A stretch of 64,000 nt of DNA. It comes from Myoxocephalus aenaeus. Taxonomy: Eukaryota > Chordata > Actinopteri > Perciformes > Cottidae. The translations under genes were made by a program, and so were the position numbers. The stretch lies in assembly GCA_038501785.1 (NCBI GenBank), contig JBAMJR010000168.1, forward strand, positions 1,784,001 through 1,848,000. Direction: 5' to 3'. The notes under the pieces were generated by a model that was not told where the DNA came from, made no database searches, and saw nothing but the letters and a program-made list of their open reading frames with translations. Every line of letters begins with the position of its first letter. Position 1 is the stretch's first letter. Positions 32,545-44,815 of this stretch are shown here, piece after piece.

Positions 32545-32622
32545 TTAATATTTGAATGGGCCCCGGGGCACTTTGTACTTGAAAAGTTGAGCCCCAAGGT
32601 CAAAAAGTTTAAGAACCCCTGG
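32545..32622 (-). repeat. hAT terminus truncating the IS630-like gene
   Basis: On the minus strand CAGGGGTTCTTAAACTTTTT begins at 32622, a Charlie-type hAT end. It replaces the C-terminus of the transposase immediately after WKVYDR. The other end was not found. Confidence 0.55.
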
Positions 32623-33727
32623 TCTATCATACACTTTCCAGCTCCATGAGGAGAAAAACTCCTCAATCGCATTCAGGAAAGGAGAGTATGGAGGGAGGTA
32701 CAAGGCCATAAACTGACCATTGATGTTAAACCATTCCCTTACCTGAGCAGCTCGGTGGAAACTGACATTGTCCAGCACTATCACATTGGTGGGAATGGGA
32801 TTCTCATGTAGCTCTTGACCCTGCAGCTCAAATAAAATATATCTTAGATTGGCCAGAAATCTTAGAAGATGCTGGGTGTTATGTGGCCCGAGTGTAACAT
32901 GGTGATGTAGAACACCATGGTTGCTGATAGCAGCACAGATTGTGACATTGCCACCTCGTTGACCAGGGACTGCAACAATCACGTTTCGGCCTCTCCTTCT
33001 CCTCTTTGTTAGATTGAAGCCTGCTTCATCGACAAAGATTAACTCATTGGGTCTGTCCAAGGATTCCAAGTCAAATATTGTCTGTGTAGGAATACAATAT
33101 AATGTATGTAGAATTTAGTAAGTTGTACAGAGACAGTGCTATATTGTAGAGTTCTATTAGGCCTACTGTATGCACTTCTGATTCACATACATTGTATGTA
33201 CTGAAGAGTAATGTCAGTCACATAGTATGTGGCAGTACTGTGTCTGAATGTGCACATACTGAGCTCGCAGTTCTTTCACCCTTGGTGAGTTTCGCTCAAA
33301 AGGTACTCTGTATACTTGTTTCATTTGTATCCTGTTACGATGGAGGACACGGTCAATTGTGGAAATGCTCACACTGTCGATTCCCTGGAAGTGTGTGTTG
33401 TCTTGTATCACTCGTTCCTGGATTTCTGAGTCGTATTAAATTATCTTGAAGGACCATGCCCACTATAACGGTCTCTTGCTCCTGAGTGAATATAGCGCTC
33501 CTTCCACCTGCATGTGGCAGCCGTGCAGTTACAAAAAATATTCATGCAGTACAATACATACAGTGATGAACTTTACAAATGTCTATTGAAACAGCTGCAT
33601 ATAGTGTAGTACAGTAAATTTGCAATTACAAAAATACAGTAGCATACTGTACCTGTTCTCTTCTCTGAATGTCCTTACTATGTATGTCCTTACACAGACA
33701 AGCGGCTCAAATTGGGGTGCATTCTAA

Positions 33728-35408
33728 TGCCGTGTTCACACCGGACGCGACAGAATTTTGTCGCGCGACCAGATTCCATGTTAAGTTATTATTTATTTGT
33801 TATTTATTAAGGATCCCCATTAGTCTACACCGTAGTGGAGACTATTCTTCCTGGGGTCCAGGCAAAAGCATTACAATACAAATCATAAAATGCAGTACAG
33901 CCTGATCAATGTTGGTGAACAAAAACACAGACTTAGGAACAACATTTACATTCAAAGAAAAATTATAAAAATGCCTAAATACCTCAAGTAATAACCTAAT
34001 CTACACTAATTTCCTTTCTGATTATTGCTGCCTTAAGTTTCCTTTTGAAATCACACTTATTTCTTGTTAGAGTCAGATATGAGGGGAGCACATTCCAGTA
34101 TGCGATAGCTCTGTACATTACTGTTTTCTTAAGTGCATTGGTTTTGGGTAGAGGAAGAGTAAAGTAACCCCTTAGTGCCTGTCTGGTATTATAACCATGC
34201 CTCTCATTTGCATGTGATAGCTGTAAAGACAAACTGACGGGTTTCTGTGAGGAATACACATTATTTAAAAACAGAATAAGTCTGCATGCCAGTCTTTCAT
34301 CCACCATCATCCATGACAGCCTAGCATGCATAGCATCCACACTACTCCTGACAGAGCAGTGAAGTGCTAGTCTTGCCGCTCTGTTCTGAGCAACCTGAAG
34401 TCTACTAATTTCTTGCTTTGATGCGCTAGACCAGATAACAGGACAGTAGTCCAGATTTGACAGAACTAGAGATTGTATGACTAGTCTAATTGTTGTGTTA
34501 GTTAGCAGATGAGCACTCCTAATGGCATGGATACTATTAATCATTCTCACCACTGTATTATTAATCTGAGTGGACCATGACAGTGTTTCGTCAATAGTGA
34601 CACCCAGCAGTTTCACTTCCTTAACCTGTTCCATAGTAGTACCCTCCAACGTACAGACGCGACGGCGCGACATTTCTGCTGGGCGACGCGACTGACTCAT
34701 TTGAAGCGGCGCGAACAGACCGTTGGACATGGGGCGAACTGAGCGAAGGACGCGGGGCAAAGTCGCGGCAGTTGAAATAGCCCAACTCCAGCGACAAAAA
34801 CGCGTGACGCAAAGTTGCGGCAGCCAATCAGCGTTGAGAATCAGCGTTGAGAAGCTCCGCCGGTTTGAATGAAACTGCTGCTGCTCCGCCAGAACCAGCG
34901 CTGGTAGCGGCTGTCATTCAGACGCTGTTGTGGGACTACGGATAATATTATGAACCCAGACACCATGGAGTTTGATGTTCTGACGTATGTGGAGTTTACA
35001 AAACAAGTATAAAGCAGAACTGGTGGTTATTTCCAAGGTGGATGAAGGAAACGGTATCCGTTTTACGGAGATAAGACCGGCGCAGTTCCTGGAGGAGTCG
35101 GTGAAATTCACCGAGCTGTGTACGGCTACGGATAATATTATGAACCCAAACACAAGGGCGTTTCATGTTCCGACATGTTTGGGACTTCCACAACAAGTAT
35201 AAAGCAAAACTAGTGGTTATTTATTCCATAATCGATACCGGAAAAGACAGCTCTTTTTCACGGAGAGACCCGACGGCGATAAGCCACGCCCCCTTGGTCG
35301 CGGGTTTTTGTGGCGTTTGGTGTGAACACCCTCGTTTCACTCGCGCGACCAAACTGAAGCGGTAAGCGCGACGCGACAAATTCTGTCGCATCCAGTGTGA
35401 ACACAGCA
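33728..35408. mobile_element. Harbinger-type MITE with TAA target duplication
   Basis: Ends TGCCGTGTTCACACCGGACG (33728) and, reversed, TGCTGTGTTCACACTGGATG (from 35408). TAA lies on both sides (33725-33727, 35409-35411), the PIF/Harbinger signature. The flanking IS630 codons join across it. Inside: a LINE fragment (about 33781-34659) and a 191-bp direct repeat (starting near 34935 and 35126). A related fragment is at 57872-58272. Confidence 0.85.
33781..34659 (-). pseudogene. LINE (CR1/L2/Rex-like) 3' fragment
   Basis: Minus-strand frame: KEVKLLGVTIDETLSWSTQI, SLVLSNLDYCPVIWSSASKQ, RLQVAQNRAARLALHC and YNTRQALRGYFTLPLPKTN, ending KRKLKAAIIRKE. This is the C-terminal part of a non-LTR reverse transcriptase protein; the catalytic palm is missing. 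The 3' untranslated end is GGGGATCCTTAATAAATAAC. It is inserted in the Harbinger MITE and 5'-truncated. Clade uncertain. Confidence 0.75.
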
Positions 35409-35591
35409 TAAGTCCTGCTTCCCTCATTGTCAGTCCGTGGACTAAAACTGTTTCATCAGATATTTCCACTCTTTGTCTTCCTCTTTCTTGCCCTCCTAGT
35501 CGCCCACCTCGCATACGCACTTGTCCTCGTCCTCTCACATTGTTTCTTCGATCCATTCTCAGACTCTCCTTCCCACCTTCAACCACCTGTT

Positions 35592-35975
35592 TGCGCTCTA
35601 AACTGGCTTATATTGGTTGTGTCACATCATTTGATACAAGTGAAATCAATTTTTAGTGATTGTGTTTAATCAATGACATGTGTTCTATTTGTATTTGATT
35701 GTTGCCACTTGTGTTTACCAGTATGGATGACATGTGCATTAGAGTGCAGAATGTGTTTTGAGACTGAGAAGGTGTTTAGAGTTTTGCTGAAAAGTCTAAG
35801 TGAGATCTGCAAATTGTGTTTTACCATGTGAAATAGTTTAAGGTATTGACAACAGACTGCACAATTAGCTAAATGAGTTCAGGCAACTGAGAACTTTGTT
35901 CAGCCAATGGGTTTTAGTGTTTTAGCAATTGAGAAAAACTGTAAGCACACTACTGCTGAAGGTGTGTTTACATCA
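35592..35975. other. Upstream flank of the IS630-like copy; no gene recognised
   Basis: AT-rich; probably element 5' flank. A hAT end begins at 35976. Confidence 0.4.
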
Positions 35976-36580
35976 GTATTTCTCAAAATGTGGGGTGCGC
36001 CCCTCTAGAGTGGTACAGTGGTATTACAGGTGGGGCGCAGAGGGAAATGAAGATTTCTTTTTTATTCAAGAACTTTATCGAGATATTTTTTTTTAACGAA
36101 AAGCAACCGCAGGCGATGATTCGAGACAAACAGCAAGACGCCAAGAAGAAAATAGGATGACGCCTATCCTGCTCTGGGTTTCACAGTGAATGCGGTCGGA
36201 GAGAACAGTCTGTGTTTTTCATGTCTGAAAACTCTGGCAGTGGACAGCATGAAACCCAACAAATTAAAAAGACACTCACGTCAATACGCCACTGGAGTTC
36301 TTTCAGAGGAAACTTGGTGAATACCGCAAGAAGGCCGATCACTTTGTAAAAGTGGCATCAGTAACCAACAATACACAACTGGTGCAAGAAGCCACACACC
36401 ATCGCCAAGGAGCTCATACTCTGTGCAGCTCTCGGTATGGTTTCAACGATGCTTGATGAGACCAGCGCCGCTAAATGAAAGACTATCCCTCTGTCCAATG
36501 ACACAATTGCAGGGCGGATAAGTGACATTTTAAATGATCGAGGAACAACTCATTGAAGAATTGAAGACTGCTTGCTTATT

Positions 36581-39500
36581 CAGGGTATATACAGGAATCC
36601 TGAAGCAAATTTTAATACCTTTCTAAGACTTTTTTAAGACCATCCCAATATTTTTTAATACCTCACCGCCATTTCAATATGCAACCATTGTGACACCTTT
36701 AACTTACCAGTTTTAGTTTGTGATAAAGACTACAGACCACTAAGACCACTATGGTACAACATAATTCAAAATAGGCTGGGATAATAACTCAAGGGCAAAG
36801 TTTATTTAACAAACAACATTGCTCCACACTCAAAACAACAATCAGGACAGTCATGACATGTGCCTCAGCTCATTGGATTTTGTTTCCAGCAGCTTCTCAG
36901 TTTGGACCAGCTCGTTCTGTTTTTCTTTATGTCTTCTTCTCAGGGTGTTGGACTTTGTGATAAGTTGTGCCATTAATGTCCCAGATTTCCCCTCTGCCTG
37001 CTCTGATAACTCATCAGCATCTGTTTGGAGGGAGCTGCACACCTCTGTCAGAACGATTCTCTTCTTTTTCAGGTCTTTTACCTCCTCTTCCACTGCTTTT
37101 CTTTTTAGGCCCTGTGTGGCACTCTGTTTCTTCTTTTGTTCAGCTTCCAGGTAAATCCTGTACCTTGACCTTGCAGAGGCCACTGAAGCCATGAGCTCCT
37201 TTGTGAGAGGTACCTTCAAAAGACCCCCACAGACACTAATCTCGTCACATATCAACCTCAGAGCTTCCATCGATGCTTCAAGGATGTTGCACGTTTCAAC
37301 CTCCTTATTGATGGAGAACCCTCTTTCCACCGTTGCTTGTCCGTGGGACAGAAGTAGAAGGCTCTGAGAAAACTTGGATAGCTCTGGGTAAGACTTGCTG
37401 AGGGCTGAATGCAGGAAGACATCAAGTCGCTCCTTCAGTGGCTGAAAGGAGAGGAATCCCTCGTCTCTCGCCTCAAGTGAGAGAAAGCTCTGGAACTGTT
37501 GTATGATTACATCACCTGGAATAATAGAAAAGAAAAAAGAAGTTACTAATAGAATAATAAATACATTTAATTCCAGTCCTTTTATTAATCTTTCATTGGA
37601 CAAATACAGCGTCTGTACACATACATTTTTTTATATCTTCTGCGTTTTAATTATTTCATATGGATATATTTGAAAAAAGTTGAGATTATCCTGAAATCTC
37701 CCCTGTGTAGGCAGGAGGTTGGGTCTTGCATACACTGCATCTGGTGCTGCCCTTTGCTATTTCAATTTTGGGATAAAGTCTCAACTTTTACTCTCCCTAT
37801 GTTTTTCCTACCAGCAGAGACGCCTCCTGCCAACTGCTTGTCCTGCAGCATTGTTCGTACTACTGTCTTCATCTTTGTGAGGCACCCCTCTGCATCTCTG
37901 TGCATGCTTCTGGGGTCCAGACATCCAATGGCCCTGACCACTGGAATTTTCAGGGGGCTTTTCTCCTGCACTTTCAGTACGATTTTAACCAGGCCCTGCA
38001 CGCACTCCTTTCTGAAGGTGAGAACTGAAAGCTCACCTACCCTGCTTCCTGGCTTGCTCTGAAGTGCCTGACAAATATAATATAACATAATTAGACTTAA
38101 TAGTCTAAAAAAATACGGCTATTATTAATAACAATAATACAAATAGCAGAATAAAATGTAAACATTTTACTAGTTGTATTGGTGTACAGAAAGCAAAAAT
38201 CCATACATACATCGCTGAAAAGAAAATAGACAATATCAAAATTACCTTGATGGCAGATTCAGCACCCAGTCCTATGTCAACATTCTTGTAGGATACCCTA
38301 TTCACCTCATCAGCAACGTCAATTTTAGTTAGCTTCAGCGGAGTGGTGTCTTGCAGGAGCTCTCCCTTTAAAAACCGCCGCAGGAGACTCTTAAAAGGAT
38401 ATAGCAAGTAATCAGTGACATAACCATCCTACTATCCTACCATTAAACAGATAATTCTTCTTACTGCTTCTTTATCATGAAAAATGTTGATTTTAAATTA
38501 TGTGTGATGAATTAATGTAATTATTTATATTCTAGTATTGTGCAATTTCATGAAAGGAACAAATTAAATTAAATAATTGGTGTGTGTGTGTGCGTGCGTG
38601 CATGTGTGTGCATATGTATGTTTGCATCCATGTTTTATCTCAAGTGATTTGAGATTACCTTCAGCAGCTCACTCAAATCGTTGGCAAAGAAGGGCAGAAC
38701 TGGCTCGTCTGTTTGATAGTTGGTCAGGAAGTGGTTAAAGGTCCTGGATATCGCCAGGAAGAACTGGAGCTTGGCAATTATTAGAGGATCTGTTTGTGCC
38801 GCCTCAACTGTATCATAAGAGGCAGTACTGGGGTTTGGGAGCTTCTTCTGCCTGACAGCACCCACATACAAGCTGACCATTGGCCACACTTGAAGTGCCC
38901 TCTCTGCCACGGGGACATTTTCAATCCACCTATGCAAAAATGGACAATGTCAGGTCACTCCAATTTTAACTGTCATTTCACTTTATTGTTGCCACATAAA
39001 AACAGACATTTCGGGCCAAATCCTGTCGCAATATGTATAGCAAACAATTCTCAACCCACCTGTGGCCACAGAATGGTAGTGGAAAGGAGGTGGACCCAGT
39101 CAAGGTGGTAAAATCTTCCCTCCTGGCTGGAACATTGTGGAAGAGGTAATGGAGTGCTCGAAGGAGCTTGTCCATCTGCCACATGGTAAAGCCCGCCTTC
39201 ACTGCATTGTGGAGTGTGTGAAGCCCACAGCTTCCAACATTGACCAGATGAGCACCATACAGATCAGCATGCTCCGTCTGGAGGAGGTCTGAAAACTTCA
39301 AATTTACATTTGGGCCGTCCATACTGATGGAGAGAAGCTGCCTCATATTCAGTTTTGCAACACATTCCTGGGAATAAACAAGTATATTAATGGCAATATT
39401 CCTTGAATGTTTATTTTTTAAATACACTGGCATTCAGTAAGATATTAACTATAGCCCAATTTTCACTCATCATTATTATATGTAAAATGGTTATAGGAAA

Positions 39501-41118
39501 TACAATGTTTTGGTGTCCAAATTCCTGAAGCAAAAATTATAATATCAGCATACCAGTAATCTAATATGTTTTTATAAGTGAAACAAACAAGTGGTTCTAA
39601 CAAACATAGATGAATGTTATTCACTGTACATCCAGGAAATGTGCTCCAATTACTTCCAAGACATTCAAGCTAAACTGAACAGCTAGCCTGGTCAGCCAAC
39701 TTCAGTCCCCAAGATTACTGAAGACAATTTGCTAATGAAAGGACCACAGCAACCACACTCGCATGTGTGCGCGCAAGCATACACACAAACACACAAATCT
39801 CAGATCCACATAACGGTAACCTTTATCACACCACTGTGTGTCACATTTATACACGTTTATCCATACAGACAACCAATCCCTCAACCTGTTTTGAGTCACT
39901 TGCCACATCCCAGTCTCTTAGTCTCCACTTTAGCCACACAATTGTCCATGTATAGAAAAATAAAAATGAAATGCTAGTAAATTAACTTACTTTAATGTGA
40001 TGTAGCAGGTCGACAGCCTTTCCATGTCCTAAGAATTGGGAACCAAGGTACCTAGCCAGACAGAAATATTTATTAATGTGTCACTCCTCAACACACGCAC
40101 ACACACAGGTGCGTGCAGGTTGAAATATATATAGTGTATAGATTATATAGTATAGTATTAAACAGGGGTTACCTGGATTGGACACGTTCATCTTCCCAGA
40201 ATCGAATGTGGACGTCAAGCTGTTTCTTTTTTGTTGATTTGTTGAGCGACTCATCAAACATTAAGACGAACTGGCCAGCCTTGTTGATTTTGTTGATGAG
40301 CTCCTGCTTGAAGTATGGTGCTAAGCCGAATCGTATTATGTAACCCGATTTGTCTTTACCACATGCAAAAGTCTTGGCTATGTTTGAATCGGGAAACATG
40401 GCAGTGAAAACGTCACCCAAGTGTTCATTGCTGTTCAGTGAGTGGTGTTTCTCCGCTGTGTGGAGACACCACAACACCTCCGCACGCAGCGTTGCCGTGC
40501 CGCCCAGCGCCACCATTATGTCAGCAGAGTGAGCCGTAACGTTAGGTTCAGGTGCGGCTGTGACGGCACTGGGTTGTGGTTGTGCACAGAAAGCAGCGAT
40601 GGAGAGCTGCCGCTCTCGGCGGCTAGCAGCGGCTTTGTGGCTAGCGCAACACATATGGGACCTTAATGCTTGAATTCCCATAGACACGATGCTCATCTTC
40701 TTCTTGCACATTGTACAATATGCCTCCTTGGCATTTCCCTCCACTCGCTGCAGCCATTCTTTAAAGTCCGGCATGTCAAGCCAGGACTCCGCAAACTTAC
40801 ACTTCCCCATGATCGTTCACCTTCTCGTGTTTTCGCGTTGATAGGTGCGTTCGTAATTAGCACCGGGAGCGCCAGAGCGTACTGCACTCTGGCTCTCCTG
40901 GAGACAGTTTACGAACGCACCCACAAAAAAAGAATACATTTTTACGATGTTTTTACCCAAACTCTTGGACAGCGAATTTAAAAAAAAAACCTTCAAAATT
41001 TAAGACTTAGTGAAGTCGTGATAAGACTTTTTAAGGGTCTTAATTTTAATTTTAATCAATTATTTTTATAATTGATTTATAACCTTTTAATACTTTTTAA
41101 GACACCGCGGATACCCTG
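36581..41118 (-). mobile_element. Young hAT-like element, CAGGGTAT ends, apparently intact gene
   Basis: Ends CAGGGTATATACAGG (36581) and, reversed, CAGGGTATCCGCGG (from 41118), with similar inner sequence (TTTTAATACCTTTCTAAGAC against GTCTTAAAAAGTATTAAAAGG). A 5-bp TTATT direct repeat flanks it (36576-36580, 41119-41123); an 8-bp duplication is not obvious. It sits within the ZBED-type pseudogene and carries one seven-exon minus-strand gene. Confidence 0.85.
36851..40810 (-). CDS. hAT-like transposase, seven exons, open throughout
   Basis: Proposed exons (minus): 40810-40173, 40051-39991, 39367-39060, 38929-38659, 38389-38246, 38067-37812, 37515-36851. All introns are GT-AG, phases agree, and the sum is 2343 nt (780 residues plus stop) with no internal stop. 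Exon 1: MGKCKFAESWLDMPDFKEWL, finger CTMCKKKMS...HMCCASH, and VLMFDESLN (first D). Exon 3: SISMDGPNVNLKF (second D) and VGSCGLHTLHNAVKAGF (CX2H). Exon 7: LLLLSHGQATVERGFSINKE (third acid, dimerisation) and a basic, coiled C-terminus. These are hAT features. Expected role: excision and insertion of the CAGGGTAT element. Start chosen as the first ATG of exon 1 with the finger downstream. Not seen: promoter proof or other copies. Confidence 0.8.
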
Positions 41119-41609
41119 TTATTGCTTATGTTCACTTCGTCACATTGGAGTCACTGAGTGAGGATTTGTTGTTTTGCAAGTACATTGCAGGCAGAGCAAC
41201 AGCTGATGAGCTCTTTAGGCTTCTGGACAGTTACCTGACAGAACACGGGCTTAAATGGGAGAATTGTGTGGGTTTCTGAACAGATGGTGAGCAGACCATG
41301 GCAGGGAAAAACAAGGGCTTGCAGGCGCCGATAAAGAGTGTCTCCAAATGCGCAATGGACACTGTCATACACAGAAGCGCTAGCAGCGAGACAGACGAGT
41401 CATGAACAAAACAATCAGCGGGGTCAATTTCATAAAACAAGACCCCTGAAAGCACAACTGTTCTCCTCACTCTGAGGAGATGGGAGCGGAACATTCAGCT
41501 GTGCCGTTTCACAGCGAAGCTCGGTGGCTTTCACACGATAAAGTATTTGAGCTCAGAGAGGACATTTGGGTGTTTCTGGAGGAGGAGGGAGTTTTTCACC
41601 GTTTTTTTA

Positions 41610-41658
41610 ATGTATACGACATCTGTCGTATACATATGACATTTGACAGATGTCATAT
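41610..41658. repeat. Two adjoining hairpins (12-bp and 9-bp arms)
   Basis: First: arms 41610-41621 and 41624-41635, loop tc. Second: arms 41634-41642 and 41650-41658, loop of 7. The words gacatctgtc (41618) and gacagatgtc (41645) also pair, so the segment can fold in alternative ways. Confidence 0.85.
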
Positions 41659-41904
41659 ACAGGACAATACAATTGAAATTGTACACATATTATTCTGCAA
41701 AGAGGAGGTGGACTCAGTTTATCATTTAGTTTTATCTTTGTGACGTTACACCTGGCAGACAGGATCAGCGGTTTCACTCAGAAGCTGGAGCGGTTATTGG
41801 AATATTGATTCCTTTAAGAATCTGAGTAAATTTGCTGAAACTAGTGATTTGGATGGCAGTGATTCCTTGTCTCAAAGAGAACACATCTCTTCCCTGAGAT
41901 AATT

Positions 41905-42701
41905 TTGACTTACTATCTCATAATTATGAGATACTATCATAATTTTGACTTGGATATTGACTGGGGGTGGGACGTAACAAAGCAGAGCAGGGAAACTATG
42001 GTGAAGAAACAGTGAACCAGGTGAAGTAAAGATAAGGTTTGAGTTAACAGCAACTTCTTGTTACTGTCCCTGTAATAAAACCTTCGCAGGTAAAAGCAGA
42101 TGAGGAGGTGAACGGCCGCACAACAACATGTAGAATAGCGCTATTTTCTGCTATTTTGACCGCCGTGTCTCGGTAAGTTGTACATAACCACAGCGCGCTG
42201 GTTAAGCTAGCAGCAAATAGTTGTAAAATAAGCTAAAGCTGTCTGTATGTGGCCTACCTGTTCACATAGGCTATCTTAAAAAAACACGGCAATTTATTGT
42301 AAACTCAGCTACCGGCTGAGATGGCAGCCCCTCCTCTCTGCCTCCGGTACCTGCAACGCAGGTAAATGTGAAACACAACTCTGTTTTGATTTCAGCGTGT
42401 AAAGCTGCAGATTTGCGGTTCGTAATATCTTTTACTGTCCTCTGATCAGCTGTGTGGTCCCGGCTGTCTGGTGTGCGCTCCCGGCCTCGCCTCTGAGCGC
42501 ACCCGCCTGCTTGTCTCTGACCCATGGACTCAGCTGTTTCGGCTACTCGCCTCTGCTCACCGCGCTCTCTCCCCATTCATCAGACACTCATGTTTTAACA
42601 GGACACACACACACACACACACAGCTGAGGCGGAGTATACCTCATCCCAGCACCTGTTCCCTTGAACCACATCCTGCAGCTGAGCGCAACCCCGCCCCAC
42701 A
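41905..42701 (-). repeat. Inverted duplication block A, with Gypsy solo LTR
   Basis: Most of this block (to about 42590) is present in reverse orientation at 53536-54690. It contains a palindromic run near 41910-41945 (ctatctcataattatgagata) and the Gmr1-type solo LTR (minus, 42701 to about 42404). The LTR here lacks an internal piece near its end that block B keeps. Both blocks have the LTR at the same position in the same flanking DNA, so the block was copied with the LTR in it. Confidence 0.8.
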
Positions 42702-42944
42702 GCAATTTGTTATTGTATTGACATTTTAAGTTTGTATCCGGCAATATATTACGACATTTATGTAGACTGAGGTAAACATTAATGTTATGCATGAAGTAAT
42801 CTTCCTGTTTTGAATTTATTCTTTTAAATTAATATATTTTGTATATAAAGCGCTTCCTTAGTAATGAAAAAAAGAGCTTTAGGAGAGGATGGTTCATGTT
42901 ACATCTCATAATATTGAAAAACAAATTTGCATATGTGTGTTGTT
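42702..42944. other. No gene recognised
   Basis: AT-rich DNA between the solo LTR and the hAT end at 42945. Confidence 0.5.
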
Positions 42945-44123
42945 TAGGGCTGCAACAACGAATCGATAAAAATCGATTATCAAAAGAGTTAGCAACGAAT
43001 TTCATCATCGATTCGTTGTGTCGCGCGATTATTACGGCAGTCAATAAGTCGCGCAGAAGAAGAAAAAGAGCGGAGCAGAGCAACTGGCCGCCAGCGTTTC
43101 TGAGATTGGAGCGAGACACGGAGAAAAGTTTAGGTCGTGATCTTAGCAATAAAACATCTTTGATGTGTCGAGTCTTGGTCAATCAGCGTTAAGATGTCTA
43201 CAGCGGCTTCATTTCCCTCAAACTTGTTTTTAATGGAAGCTAGTCAGCTTGCTATCACGTTAGCTAACGTGTTTGGGTTGTGTGTTGTCGTTAAAGTTAC
43301 TTTATGTTCCGTTACGGTTCAGTCTTGCTTGTAAAAAACGTAACGTGATGAAACATGCCGTAACCCCCTGGTCTGGTTCAGTTCACCAGTCACTCGTTAA
43401 CGTTAAACCGGAACACCGGAGGATCTGGCTGCAGGTTTTTTCTTTTTTTTACTCAAAGTAGAATGAATCAAATCACGTAGTTGGGCTTAGCCAACAACGT
43501 GACGTCGTGGTCATAAGAGACCCAGATATTGATAAGATGATGTGAATGAAAGAGTTTAAGGAAGGTGCAAGTGAAAACAGACGTGAGAGGAGCAGTACAG
43601 CTTCCCTCTGTCCCAGTATTTCATACATATTGATAAAGCAGGGTATGCTAAAGCAGCCTCTGATCCAAGGAGATCAATTACAGTAAAAAGGGCTCACATT
43701 TAGCAGGTGTAAAGCATACAGTGGGGGAAAAAAGTATTTAGTCAGCCACCAATTGTGCAAGTTCTCCCACTTAAAAAGATGAGAGAGGCCTGTAATGTTC
43801 ATCATAGGTACACTTCAACTATGAGAGACAGAATGGGGGGAAAGAATCCAGGAAATCACATTGTAGGATTTTTAATGAGTTAATTGGTGAATTCCTCTGT
43901 AAAATAAGTATTTGGTCACCTACAAACAAGATCTGGGGCCCCACGCAAGATCTCACTCCGTGGGGTCAAAATGATCACAAAAATGGTGAACAAAAATCCC
44001 AGAACCGGAGGACTTCCGGGATGAGACCAAAGCGAACGGTCGCATAAAGAACACCTCCCGGTCGGTCGGAGTTTATTCCCCAATTTAATTACGTGTGACT
44101 TTTAAAATCTGTGCTCAATAATA

Positions 44124-44815
44124 ATGGAAGGGGAAAAACACAAGAAGAGCAAGGGAAAGCCATATGGGAAAGTGGATAAAACTGATAAAACAACGACTGA
44201 AGGGGCCATCACGGACGAACGTCGAGAGTGTCATGGCGGACGCAGCCAAAATACCGAGCTAACGCTAGCTGCGGTGGACATGGAAGGTAACATTGCCGCC
44301 ATACGTGAAGACATAAAAAACATGGCCACGGAGATGAAGTCCGAATTGGGTAACTTTCAAAACAAAATCAGAGAAGACTTGAAAGAGGAGCAGCCCAGGT
44401 CAGTGATTGCATACTTCCAGGAGTTTAAAACTAAAGAGCTGCTGTTACACTCTGCATGGAAGAAGAAGGAGATCTACCACAATGACAGGAGGATCTACTT
44501 CGACCACCCCGCTGAAACTTTGGCAAAGAGGAAGGAGTATGCGCAAATAAGGAGAATTCTTCGTGAAAAAGGAATACGATTCCAAACACCACCGCCAGCC
44601 AAGTCACGAGATGGTGGGCCGATAATCTACGGGAGCGTGGCAGATGCGGCACGGGATTTAAAGACCAGGGGAATCTCTGTCGAGTCGGAGAAATCAGCTG
44701 ATGAGTCTGGGATCCCGGAGAAGACAAGGAGGATCTGGCAGCGAGCAGGGACTACATCCAGCCGACAGACCCGCCAAGAGTGGATTAAGGAGAAGCTGCG
44801 AGTTTTTTTTTTTTT
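44124..44815 (+). pseudogene. L1 ORF1 protein
   Basis: Starts MEGEKHKKSKGKPYGKVDK, basic, then a coiled-coil stretch (MEGNIAAIREDIKNMATEMK to IREDLKEEQ), then HSAWKKKEIYHNDRRIYFDH and DHPAETLAKRKEYAQIRRIL, which resemble the L1 RNA-recognition and C-terminal domains (usually K..R...FPRDY-like in mammals). The frame holds to a T-run near 44805. ORF1 protein coats L1 RNA as trimers. The middle (end of coiled coil to RRM) looks short, so an internal deletion is likely. The start is the first ATG after the leader. Confidence 0.75.

Larger units (their letters stand above)
32623..35590 (-). pseudogene. Second IS630-like DD35E transposase, interrupted by a Harbinger MITE
   Basis: Minus strand. N-terminal exon at 35586-35412 ends HGLTMREAG and continues after the MITE (33728-35408) as RMHPNLSRLSV. 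Second exon (about 33520-33258): FTQEQETVIVGMV, then VSISTIDRVLHRNRIQMKQV and YRVPFERNSPRVKEL. Third exon (33069-32623): FVDEAGFNL, VPGQRGGNVTICAAIS, VIVLDNVSFHRAA and LPPYSPFLNAIEEFFSSW, again with 35 residues between second D and E. The C-terminus is replaced by a hAT end at 32622. It lies opposite to the copy at 30822-31904. Such transposases cut and paste at TA; this copy is inactive. Confidence 0.8.
35976..41902 (+). pseudogene. ZBED-type hAT transposase pseudogene, split by a younger hAT
   Basis: Left part: terminal CAGTATTTCTCAAAATGTGG at 35976, then decayed coding with CFSCLKTLAVDSMKPNKLKR (BED finger), and EEQLIEELKTAC just before the younger element at 36581. Right part from 41119: AYVHFVTLESLSEDLLFCKY, DSYLTEHGLKWENCVGF, then a stop, TDGEQTMAGKNKGLQAPIK, and a region like MGAEHSA...SEARWLSHDKVFEL. 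It ends near 41902 (DLDGSDSLSQREHISSL), where an unrelated repeat block begins. Many stops and shifts. Small hairpins at 41610-41635 and 41634-41658 lie inside. Original function: cut-and-paste transposition. Confidence 0.75.
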
